Shown here: positions 55,870 through 64,000 of the stretch, one piece after another
How positions within the stretch are numbered: position 1 is the first letter of the stretch
Layout of the letters: each line of letters starts with the position of its first letter
Assembly: GCA_002633025.1 (NCBI GenBank)
Contig: NMRB01001016.1
Coordinates: 144,732 to 208,731 of the forward strand
Length of the DNA: 64,000 nucleotides
Source of the DNA: Notospermus geniculatus
Lineage: Eukaryota; Nemertea; Pilidiophora; Heteronemertea; Lineidae
Direction of reading: 5' to 3'
The notes under the pieces: generated by a model
Database searches by the model: none
What the model was told of the DNA's origin: nothing
Seen by the model: only the letters and a program-made list of their open reading frames with translations
Program-made: the position numbers and the translations under genes

Positions 55870-56028
55870 TCCAGAGGCAGGGCTGAAGAACATTATGAAA
55901 AACATGAAAATTTGTGAACACCTACTGCCATACTAGTCTCGTGAAGGTACAACTTTAGAATCCCTGGTCAGACAGAAGAAGTGGCACACAATGGTGAATG
56001 GAAATCCTATAGGTAGGGCCTAGGCCTA

Positions 56029-56199
56029 GATCGTTTTCACGACGTAACTCCGACAGTGTTCGCCATGATGACGTTACGCGTTTTGCCCACCAGCAGAAAC
56101 GCAAAATGCATTGGCTGCTGGTGGGCAAAACGCGCAACGTCATCATGGCGGACACTGTCGGAGTTAGGCCTACTAGGGCCTACGTCGTGAAAACGATCT
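56029..56199. mobile_element. Near-perfect palindromic MITE
   Basis: AGATCGTTTTCACGACGTAA and CTCCGACAGTGTTCGCCATGATGACG are mirrored by CGTCATCATGGCGGACACTGTCGGAG and TACGTCGTGAAAACGATCT; GGGCAAAACGCG flanks the loop. Confidence 0.85.
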
Positions 56200-57267
56200 A
56201 TTTGTACAATTGTAACAATGCGGCTTATTCCGTCAATCGATGACCAGGGATTTAAAGTCGTTCCCCAAACACATTTCATGATCTCTCATCCTGGCCCTAT
56301 TTCATAGCCTTCTCCATTTTTGACACACCCTGTGTAAGGCAAGTGCTGATGTGCATGCATGTATGGGAGTGCAGTGCATCACTGCCATCAGCAGCTCTAG
56401 CTTGGAAGATCATTCTTCCATTTTATTGCTTTTATTATCAGCCATGAATCTAAAAACTGATTGCATTGAATCCGGGATATAGTCAAGATGCATGTACCGA
56501 CTCATCCTGTACGCGTAATCTCGTCTGCAAAACGCGCTTCTATGAGCAGTTTACTAATTGTTTGCAGTTTGCAATGGAATGAAATGCTCCATGTTGTTTA
56601 CATCCGCCATGTTTAGCGACCCGGTTGCAGCAGAGCGCTGTCGATCCCGACACAAATTATGCAGTGTATAGGAGTACTTTTATAAATATCATAAGGGCCT
56701 TATAATACATAGATAACAAAGTCATCTTTTACATACAAAATACTGAATTCTTTGCTTGGGCCTAGAAAACATCTCAATTGGGCCGTGATATTTACGGCGA
56801 TTGAGGAAATGGTGGTAAGCTAACAATGTCGCAAGTGCCCCCTATGCAGAAACAATGGAACTAAAACCTTAACAGCTGGAGGAAGGGCAAAGTGGCGGAG
56901 TAGGATATGGATCCACGCTCCTGCCTGTGATACAATACAATACAATACAATACAGCTGACAGTGCAGTTGGCTTCAATTTCCCCATTTTATTAGTCATCA
57001 TTGCAAATAAATCATTAACTGATTGTGTGTTCCATTATTCAGTAGGAAGCCTACTCCGCCGACAGAGCAAAAAATACATGGTTTGTCTTCAAATTAGGCC
57101 TAGGCCAGTGAGAGTTCAATCAACATGCAACAACACAACATCAATCAACATCCTGCATTAGGCTATGTCCTGATCACCATCCCCATGATGCATGGATGAT
57201 GATCATGATCAGATCTCCTCCTTGACTTGCAGTTAGTTGCATGCCACATCAAGTCCTAGGCCTAGCC

Positions 57268-57505
57268 CAGGGTTTGACATAAGCCAAGGCCATTTTCCAA
57301 AACACACTTGCTGGCCCTCTAAAGTGTCCAGGGCCATGGCTGGCTGACCCTTGGCCTATTGTGTGCCTTCATTTGATTAATGTGATAATAAACTGGGTCT
57401 AGCTGAAATTGACCATCCATGACCTTGGACAACAATCACTTTGGATTAGAATAGAGGGCCAGCAAGGGTGTTTCGGAAAATGGCCTTGGCTTATGTCAAA
57501 CCCTG
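57268..57505. mobile_element. Foldback element
   Basis: CAGGGTTTGACATAAGCCAAGGCCATTTTCC is mirrored by GGAAAATGGCCTTGGCTTATGTCAAACCCTG, with GCTGGCCCTC and GAGGGCCAGC further in. Confidence 0.85.
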
Positions 57506-57615
57506 CAGTAGCCCATGATCCATCCATAGTTCCTTCCTCTCCATCCGTTAGCTACCTGTGTCGCCTATCATCCATCCAGACTAGGCCTAGCCTAGATAGG
57601 CCTACGTAGGCTAGT

Positions 57616-58080
57616 AGGCTATAGATCAGTTTCGCTAGCACCATCTTGCCAATAATCAGGTCATCACCATGGGAATGCCTAGTCCAGGACCTACACTGGT
57701 GCCCGGTCCCAACATAACTTACGCATGCGCAAATAGGATGCCAACGCGAAAGCATGTTGTTTTTCATGGATTGTCGCTAATAAAACATCAAGTTTTTCAT
57801 GATATCTGACTTTATCTTCATGATTAATGGATCGAAATCGTTCCTTATGATTAGAGGAAACGTGTTAGGGCCAAAAATAAAAATTTACAATGATTAGTCA
57901 CTATATAAATGCAAAAATACTGCGCAGCAGAAAACTCCGCAGAATTTTCATTGCTTTTAACGTTGGCAGACAACTCACATCCGGGTTCTTTTCCCCCAGT
58001 GGGGGCCGCATGCGCAAGATCCCCATGGTGATGACCTAATTATTGACAAGATGGCGCTAGCGAAACTCATCTATAGGCCT
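57616..58080. mobile_element. 0.46 kb element with about 60-base inverted ends
   Basis: TAGGCTATAGATCAGTTTCGCTAG and CATCTTGCCAATAATCAGGTCATCACCATGG are mirrored by CCATGGTGATGACCTAATTATTGACAAGATGG and CTAGCGAAACTCATCTATAGGCCTA. Inside, GCATGCGC occurs near both arms. Confidence 0.8.
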
Positions 58081-58098
58081 AGTGACAAGTGACATTAC

Positions 58099-58181
58099 GG
58101 TATACGAACATGCCAGTTAACAAAGGTTTCACGGTCGTGAACCCTTTGTGAAGCTTTTTTTAACGGGCATGTCCGTATACC
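58099..58181. repeat. Short palindrome upstream of KLHDC3
   Basis: CGGTATACGAACATGCC is mirrored by GGGCATGTCCGTATACC, with AACAAAGGTTTCACG and GTGAACCCTTTGTG inside. Confidence 0.8.
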
Positions 58182-58400
58182 TCTTTGTAATCGAAGCCTT
58201 GCGTACGGTTTTCTGTTTTTGTTGGCTTAAGGCTGAACTGAGGCCTAGGCCTATTTCTGTCATTCTTCTGTTACTAATAAGCCAGCCCACAAATTTTTCA
58301 CTTACATGTATATTCAGTAGGCTAGTGTCCTCACCGTTTTCTTTTTCAGCACTCCAGTAGTTCTAGTGGTCATGTGCGCTGGGACCAGTAGGGGTTCATA

Positions 58401-61400
58401 ATGCCGATGTGGACTGTTCATCTTGAAGGAGGGCCACGCCGTGTGAATCATGCCGCTGTGGCCATTGCAGACAAAATCTACTCCTTTGGGGGCTACTGCA
58501 CTGGCGAAGACTATGAAACAATCAGGCCAATGGATGTTCATGTCTTAGATACAGGTAACGCTATTGAANCTGCTTGTGTCATTCAAGAAAAAATGTACAT
58601 ATATGGAGGATATCTGGAATGGGTAGGCACTCTCTATGGTTAATAATTGAGCTCAAATTTGGGCGGGAAATGTTATGCTACTGTAAACCGTGAAATTTTC
58701 GCGGCGCTAAATGTTTGCGATTTTTGGGGTCTACGAATTTGCGAAGAATAATTTTTCACGATTGGAACCCTTCAGCTTCATAAAACCTCAAGAACCAATG
58801 ATTTTCGCGTGATTTAATATGTTCGCGTTTTGACCCTCGAGTGCGAAAATAAAACGCACGCGAAAATTTCACGGTTTACAGTAATTTCGAGTCTGGTAAA
58901 TTTTCTATACCAGTAGTCTATTTCAGTGCGAGATGAATTATATCTTGTTATGGTGATGTTAGGCTTTAGAAATTAGATTCCCTAACACTAGAGAAGCAGT
59001 TTCAATAGTCAGTACGAAGAATGATGGGATTTATGTGCCAGTAATACACTCATGGACGGGTTACAAAATGTTTGTTTCTATTTTAGCTCGACAGATTCAG
59101 TAATGATGTCCATTCGTACAGTTTTGAAACAAATCAGTGGGAATTACTTCTTGCCAATGTGAGTATACTTTGTTGCTTACGGTAATATTGTATTCTGGTA
59201 GGAAGCAATGTCTTTCACCTTAGAAACCTGGGCCCAGTTTCACAAAGAATCTTAAGTCTAAGAAAAAACTTAAGTCTGAAATGAAGTCATCTGATTTGCT
59301 GAAACCCTGGTCACATGATGATTTAAGTCAAACTTTAGACTTAAGTTTCTTTGTGAAACTGGGTCCTGATTTCTATTTCTTGTTCTAATATTGTATTAGC
59401 GATGTAATTAAAAGGCCTTGGTGTATTTCTTATATCAAACTAATATATTAGTTTCCATCCTACATGAATTTTCGTTTCAGGGTACACCTGCTCGTTGGCG
59501 AGACTTCCAATCTGCAACGGGGATCGCGAATCTCATGTTCATTTTCGGCGGTAGAAGCGACAGAGCCGGGCCGTTCCATACCAATAACGAGATCTATTGC
59601 AATAAAATTCAGGCATTTAACATCAGTGACAATCTTTGGCACGAACCAGTTACGACTGGTCTGACGCCCATTGGACGAAGAAGTCATTCGGCTTGTGAGT
59701 ATTCATCAAATTGTTTAGACCTTCCTAGGGTGTTCGGATACTTGCTGGAGCTTGGGCTAGCTTTTTGCTGGAGAATGGTCCATTTTGAGGTTGCCTCGCT
59801 TGAGCATCTGAAACGTGATCAACTTTCAAAGATTTGCACAAAACCACACGGCACATAATGTCCTTCAGCGAAGGATGGTGACTGGTCAGATAGCATTGGC
59901 GGTGAAACACTGATTACAGAACCAAACCGCAGATGGTGCGAGCACTGCCTGAGCAGACGATAGTCAGCAAAGGCGGTTGGAAAATGCAGTTTGTGAAATC
60001 GGGGAACAATTTTTCTGAAGAGCTTCACTTTTGGGGAAATGCGTGAGATTACACACAGCTCGCGGGAGTGCGGGAGAACAGGTGTAAATGCGTGAGTCTC
60101 CCGCGAAATGCGTGAGACTTGGCAAGTCTGAGTCTTTGTCAAGTCATTCTAAAAACTGAAACTTTGACAAGGGTTGTGAGAATGGCGTAGTGGGAACATC
60201 AACGCCTGCCACAAATGAGGTCACTGGTTCAATCCTGGTCGTCCTAGTGGATTTATGTGTTGGAGACACCAATCTCTCTTTACGTCACTGGTTTCCTCTG
60301 GGGACTCAGGTTTCCTCCCCCTGACACAAATATCGCCCAGTAGTTTTGATGAATAAATTTGACAAAAATGTTGTTAAGTGACTGACCTTCGTGTAGTTGT
60401 CAGGAACACAATATACATCTAACTTTAATACTTCTCATTTTTTTCAGTCGTTTACAGAGAGAAGTTATTCATATTTGGCGGCTATAATGGAATCCATGAT
60501 ATTCATTTTGATGATATCTACAAGTTTGATCCAGGTATATTCATCTACTGGTACCCACTCCTCCTTTTATGCGCCGAGGTAGATTTTTGGAGGAATTTAT
60601 GCCATGACTGTGTGAAGTTAGGAACAATTTGTTTGCTGGATTTGAAAAGACTACTTTGAAAAGACTATTTTCTTTTTCTTCTCTGCTCTCCTTTGCCTAT
60701 TTAACTCGTATCCTTCAAACTTGCAGCCAGAAATAACTGGTCTGTTGTCAAAATGAAAAACTGTGGTCCGTGTCCCAGACGGCGTCAGTGCTGTTGTGTA
60801 ATTGGGGACCGAGTGTTTTTATTTGGCGGAACAAGGTGAGTGCCTGAATATGATTTTTCTCCAAGAATTCAAAAAAGTGAAATCCAACCACTTAACTACC
60901 ATTGACCAGAATTGTGGTCCTGATGTAATGATGGGACATGACATACATGTAGTAGTGAATTGATCTGGCAGATTTTGAGTTTTACTTTCATCCTGTTTCA
61001 GTCCGTGTGCAGATCCAACGGAAGGAATGGATTCGGATTCAAATCTCATGGATCATTCTGATCTCTATGTTCTAGATTTTGGTAAGTACCATCATGTTTA
61101 TAATGCCTCCTGAATCCAGTGCTAATCAAAAGTCATTTTAGAATTCCTTTCTACACCATCAATTTTTCATAGGCCCGTATTTGAAAATTTTCCTCAACGT
61201 CAAGGAGTTCCTCAAGGCTATTGTTCTCAACAGGAGAACAATAGCCTTGACGAACTCCTTTACGTTGATGAGGATTCTAAAATACGGGACATAATCTCAA
61301 ACGAGTGATCTCAAATCTGTCCCTGTATTTTTCAGCGCCGAGCTTAAAAACTCTCTGCCAACTCGTTGTCCTGGAACATAATCTCGACACAACCTTGTTG

Positions 61401-61588
61401 CCTAGAGACATCAGGTAAATGCAAGATTATAACATGTGATAATTTGGCAATTTATGTTGTTGACATTTCAAAGTTCATTAAAGGTCCAGCATGGTGCAAT
61501 TTTAATTTACAATTGTCCTTCTTGCAGATGGGAATTAACGGCAATGACGACAAACAACAGCATCAGCAGGGTCAATTCAAACGGATAA
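58401..61588 (+). CDS. KLHDC3: Kelch domain-containing protein 3 (KLHDC3-like), one segment missing
   Basis: The product is a kelch-repeat beta-propeller; in mammals KLHDC3 is a substrate receptor of a cullin-2 ubiquitin ligase that recognises C-terminal degrons. Exons seen: 58401-58554, 58570-58622 (5' end lost), 59087-59158, 59481-59694, 60448-60534, 60727-60835, 61002-61081, 61336-61414 and 61528-61588 with stop TAA at 61586. Splice phases agree across every intact intron. The start MPMWTVHLEGGPRRVNHAAV and the motifs YSFGGYC, MYIYGGY, GTPARWRDFQSA, IFGGRSDRAGPFHTNNEIYCN, CPRRRQCCCVIGD and PSLKTLCQL match KLHDC3 closely. About 80 residues (the second kelch unit) are absent at N58569. A splice acceptor at 58348-58349 suggests a 5' untranslated intron. 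It is head-to-head with the dynein gene. Confidence 0.9.
58555..58569 (+). other. Single-N assembly gap inside KLHDC3
   Basis: Exon 1 ends with a good donor (ACAG|GTAACG) at 58554. Only 14 intron bases follow before an N at 58569, directly after which coding sequence for ACVIQEKMYIYGGY begins with no acceptor. An intron cannot be this short, and the KLHDC3 segment between these blocks is missing, so this N marks a join of unknown length. Confidence 0.8.
58679..58883. mobile_element. TTCGCG foldback, copy 3
   Basis: Ends TACTGTAAACCGTGAAATTTTCGCG and CGCGAAAATTTCACGGTTTACAGTA are inverted. This is a related subfamily of copies 1 and 2. It sits in a KLHDC3 intron. Confidence 0.85.
59230..59366. 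mobile_element. Palindromic MITE, GGGCCCAGTTTCAC ends
   Basis: GGGCCCAGTTTCACAAAGAATCTTAAGTCTAAG is mirrored by CTTTAGACTTAAGTTTCTTTGTGAAACTGGGTCC. KLHDC3 intron. Confidence 0.8.
60183..60362 (+). mobile_element. tRNA-headed SINE, plus-strand copy
   Basis: A-box-like TGGCGTAGTGGGAAC, B-box-like GGTTCAATCCTGG, then TTTCCTCTGGGGACTCAGGTTTCCTCC and GTTTTGATGAATAAATTTG. The central region is diverged. It lies in a KLHDC3 intron. Confidence 0.65.
61172..61290. mobile_element. Palindromic MITE, GGCCCGTATTT ends
   Basis: GGCCCGTATTTGAAAATTTTCCTC and GGCTATTGTTCTC are mirrored by GAGAACAATAGCC and GAGGATTCTAAAATACGGGAC. KLHDC3 intron. Confidence 0.8.
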
Positions 61589-61597
61589 CCACCTGTG

Positions 61598-61915
61598 ACT
61601 TCACGGTTCATTATTTTCATACAAAAATACGTACAAGGACAAAACAGGGAATGTTTTTGTTTGGCATAGCCTACTAGATTACTAATAGGTAGACAAGATT
61701 TTTATCTGCTTTGCTCCATTGGAAGTTGCAAAATCCTTCTACTTGACGGATTTTGATACTTCACTGTTCATTATCTTCATACAAAAGCAACGACAAAATA
61801 GGGAATGTTTTTATTTGGCAAAATGTACATAAACAGAAATACTAACAGACTGCAAGATTTTTTTCTGCTACATGTATGCTTCACTGGAAGTTGCCTAATT
61901 CCTTTTCTGTTGTAT
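61598..61915. repeat. Tandem duplication, about 160-base period, 3' of KLHDC3
   Basis: CTTCACGGTTCATTATTTTCATACA at about 61600 recurs as CTTCACTGTTCATTATCTTCATACA at about 61760; GGGAATGTTTTTGTTTGGCA and CTGGAAGTTGC blocks recur in the same order. Confidence 0.8.
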
Positions 61916-62235
61916 TGGTGGATTACTGCAACATTTTTATCTGCCGTGGGTCTACTCATTATACTTTGACTTGTATTCAAGTTCACCAGGTGAAACAAGG
62001 CTTGGTGTGGGGCAAGTGTCTTTTTGGCAGTTCTGATGGAGTTTTGGACTCAGTTTGGAGTATTTCTCCACATTTTAGTCAGCTAAACTGCACCTGTGTT
62101 TGGTTTTTCAGAAATGCATTTCCCAGTAGTAGCCATTCTTGGAGGTTTTAAGACTTTCTAACCTTCTGCCATAATAACTTCTGCATTTCTAAAGGCCAGC
62201 TTTTATTTTATCAAATTCAACTGGTCTTTGAGTGG

Positions 62236-62346
62236 CAGGCCTTGAAATTTGAGGCATGGGAGACTGATTGCTCTCCTTGTGAACAATAAAGCTCTATTGT
62301 TCATGAGGAGAGTAATCACTCTCCCACGCCTCAAATTTCAAGGTCT
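62236..62346. mobile_element. Near-perfect palindrome
   Basis: CAGGCCTTGAAATTTGAGGC and GGGAGACTGATTGCTCTCC are mirrored by the sequence ending GCCTCAAATTTCAAGGTCTG; the loop region is GAACAATAAAGCTCTATTGTTC. Confidence 0.9.
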
Positions 62347-62481
62347 GGGGCCATATTTATGAAGCCTTCGCAACTTTGCGTTCACGCAAATCTATTGTAA
62401 GGCAGTCACAATAGGGCACGGACAGCCAAACAATAGATTTGCGTGAATGCAAAGTTGCGAAGGCTTCATAAATATGGCCCC
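62347..62481. mobile_element. Palindromic MITE abutting the previous one
   Basis: GGGGCCATATTTATGAAGCCTTCGCAACTTTGC is mirrored by GCAAAGTTGCGAAGGCTTCATAAATATGGCCCC, with ATCTATTGT and ACAATAGAT inside. Confidence 0.9.
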
Positions 62482-62807
62482 TGGAGTGGTATTCTACATG
62501 TACTTGTATAATGATGCTGTGTCTGATGCTATATCTGACATGTTTGGACCACTGTACATGTATCGGTTCTGACCATTTATATTCATTTTAATGCCAATTT
62601 TTCTTGAGCTTTATAGATAATGTCCATATGCCTAATGTTGTCACAGGTCTTAAAAAATGGTCCTTTGTTCTTTATTTGCAAAGATTAACCTCAAAAGATC
62701 ATGAATACAAAATAAGGGTGATCATCGCGCGATTAAGACTTAGACAGGTGTAACTTCACTAAATGCACACACTTCCACCATGCATCTGTCGAAGTTACAC
62801 GCGTCTA

Positions 62808-63040
62808 AGGGCGGACTTCCACCTGAAAGTTTTCTGTCGCAATTTTCCTTTTGTAAACTTATAGAAAATTGTCAGATACTCTGTTGCATGATCAAGATCT
62901 TTTCGAACAATACGCGGCAGTCCTCAACAATAGACACACGAGCAAATTTTGGACCACCTGCAACAGAGTGTCTGACAATTTTCCATAGGCTTCCATAAGG
63001 AAAATTGCGACAGAAAACTTTCAGGTGGAAGGCCGCCTTA
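62808..63040. mobile_element. Inner foldback 1
   Basis: GGCGGACTTCCACCTGAAAGTTTTCTGTCGC and TTGTCAGATACTCTGTTGCA are mirrored by TGCAACAGAGTGTCTGACAA and GCGACAGAAAACTTTCAGGTGGAAGGCCGCC. Confidence 0.88.
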
Positions 63041-63206
63041 AAGGCGCCGCTCCACGTGACAGTTTTCTATCGAAAGTTTGCTGTCAGATAGTCAATTATT
63101 GCTCTCAGACAGCAACAATTGCTGTCATACAGTACTGTATGACAGCAATAATTGACTATCTGACAGCAAACTTTCGACAGAAAACTGTCACGTGGAGCAG
63201 CGCCTT
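63041..63206. mobile_element. Inner foldback 2
   Basis: AAGGCGCCGCTCCACGTGACAG and TTTGCTGTCAGATAGTCAAT are mirrored by ATTGACTATCTGACAGCAAA and CTGTCACGTGGAGCAGCGCCTT. The centre TGTCATACAGTACTGTATGACA is itself a perfect palindrome. Confidence 0.9.
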
Positions 63207-63312
63207 TAGACGCATGTAACTTCGACAGATGCATGGTGGAAGTGTGTGCATTTAGTGAAGTTACACCTGTCTAAGTCTTAATCGCGCGATGATCACCCTT
63301 TTTGAATACGGC

Positions 63313-63830
63313 CCAATGTATTGGACTGTTTTCCTTGATTAAGTGGAATTTGTTATTTGCAGGATTAGATGTGTAATCGAACTATCATGATTTTTGAGTT
63401 TGTATGAAAAATATTCTGTTTGTTTTCAATCAATATGATCATAGAATATGAGAAAATTTGACAGATGTCATCTGCTGGGCACTGGGTGTAGATAAGTTGA
63501 GAAAATACTTCATTTATGCACCTCAGGTCCTTCATTCTTGTCGGTAACGCCCGCCTGTTACGACATAGGTCCATGTCGGTAATAATCATTGAGTGAATGT
63601 GAAGTTATTTGTTGTACCATTTGTAGAATCAAAATGGTAGTTCTTTATTCAAGCTTCCTAACATTTGCATAGACTGCAGCAGTTACACTGAAGAAATGCT
63701 TTATATAATAAATGTATTTATTACAGATGTATGAATAAATTATGTGTATGATTTCATGCTAATTTGGGTTCTTGTTTGGTTGGTTGTTTTCATTCATCTG
63801 ATAAGCAGAATGGATAGATAGTCCCCAGGT
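63313..63830. other. Intergenic sequence
   Basis: Contains a partial reverse copy of the 14550-family repeat near 63440-63500 (TTTGACAGATGTCATCTGCTGG) and AATAAA motifs near 63706 and 63733. No gene is seen. Confidence 0.5.
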
Positions 63831-64000
63831 TTATGCTACAGTAAAAGTCCCAAGACTACTCTCCATTCCAGTTCCGATTGGCGCGAGGTTTATCAACGAT
63901 AGTTCCACAACGGCTGGGCCGAATTTGATGAAACATGCGTCAATCGACTTGTCTTTCTTGGCGGTACAGCCATCATCACTGTCATTTTCCCGAAAAACGT
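63831..64000 (-). CDS. Possible 3' coding exon of an unrecognised gene (cut by window end)
   Basis: A minus-strand frame is open from the window edge for 55 codons and stops at TAA (63831-63833). The translation includes DSDDGCTAKKDKSIDACF, then FGPAVVELSLINLAPIG and ends GTFTVA. It has no ATG within view. Its composition looks protein-like, with two cysteines and alternating hydrophobic residues, but I do not recognise the family. It could equally be a chance frame; the neighbouring plus strand shows nothing better. Confidence 0.3.
   Translation of the reverse strand, partial: VFRENDSDDGCTAKKDKSIDACFIKFGPAVVELSLINLAPIGTGMESSLGTFTVA

Larger units (their letters stand above)
55883..58400. other. 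Divergent intergenic region between the dynein gene and KLHDC3
   Basis: It should hold both promoters and 5' untranslated exons. Three large foldbacks (56029-56199, 57268-57505, 57616-58080) and a small one (58099-58181) occupy much of it. A short ATACA run lies at 56934-56956. I see no convincing TATA box or CpG-dense core. Confidence 0.6.
62714..63300. mobile_element. Nested palindromes: 94-base arms enclosing two further foldbacks
   Basis: Arms 62714-62807 and 63207-63300 (AAGGGTGATCATCGCGCGAT... and its complement) differ at about one position in 94. Between them lie two complete palindromes, listed separately. The arms match the MITE at 254-389. Confidence 0.9.

Noticed and set aside
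56580-56650. FOX-type TGTTTAC site as a cilia gene enhancer
   Set aside because: A seven-base match is expected by chance in 2.5 kb, and I see no accompanying RFX X-box.
58401-58643. An 80-codon short KLHDC3 protein reading through the N
   Set aside because: It joins two exon pieces through intron bases and an assembly gap and does not reflect a real transcript.

Overview
The window is animal genomic DNA. Both main genes are split by many short GT-AG introns, introns are packed with palindromic miniature transposons, tRNA-derived SINEs and retrotransposon pieces, and there are no operons or bacterial signals. An invertebrate is most likely, probably marine. A deuterostome such as a hemichordate, echinoderm or amphioxus is a guess from gene content and repeat style and is not proven. 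One long assembly gap (6172-6629) and two single-N gaps (13938 and 58569) are present.

Minus strand, 55869 down to 601: one very large gene for an axonemal dynein heavy chain, best matched to the DNAH14 class. I followed 76 coding exons with consistent splice phases. The joined exons total 14,526 bases, 4,841 codons plus stop, and the frame is intact throughout. The order is an N-terminal tail, linker, AAA1 to AAA4, coiled-coil stalk with microtubule-binding tip, AAA5, AAA6 and C-terminal domain. One conserved exon between 14174 and 13766 is absent, and a lone N lies at that spot. All residue numbers below refer to the assembled exons without that missing piece.

Plus strand, 58401 to 61588: a kelch-repeat gene matching KLHDC3, head-to-head with the dynein gene across about 2.5 kb. 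Its second coding segment (about 80 residues) is missing at another lone N, 58569. The last 170 bases may hold the 3' coding exon of a third, unrecognised minus-strand gene.

Repeats fill the rest. The 8.5 kb intron between 2394 and 10911 carries a large inverted-repeat element, a possible decayed BEL/Pao retrotransposon, a tandem array running into the gap, and a LINE with an uninterrupted 929-codon endonuclease/reverse transcriptase frame. Elsewhere there are at least six copies of a foldback family with TGTGACCC ends, about nine palindromes sharing GGGCCGTATTC-like ends, several copies of a tRNA-headed SINE, three TTCGCG-type foldbacks, and several minisatellites. The 62.2-63.3 kb stretch is a stack of palindromes, including two nested inside a third.
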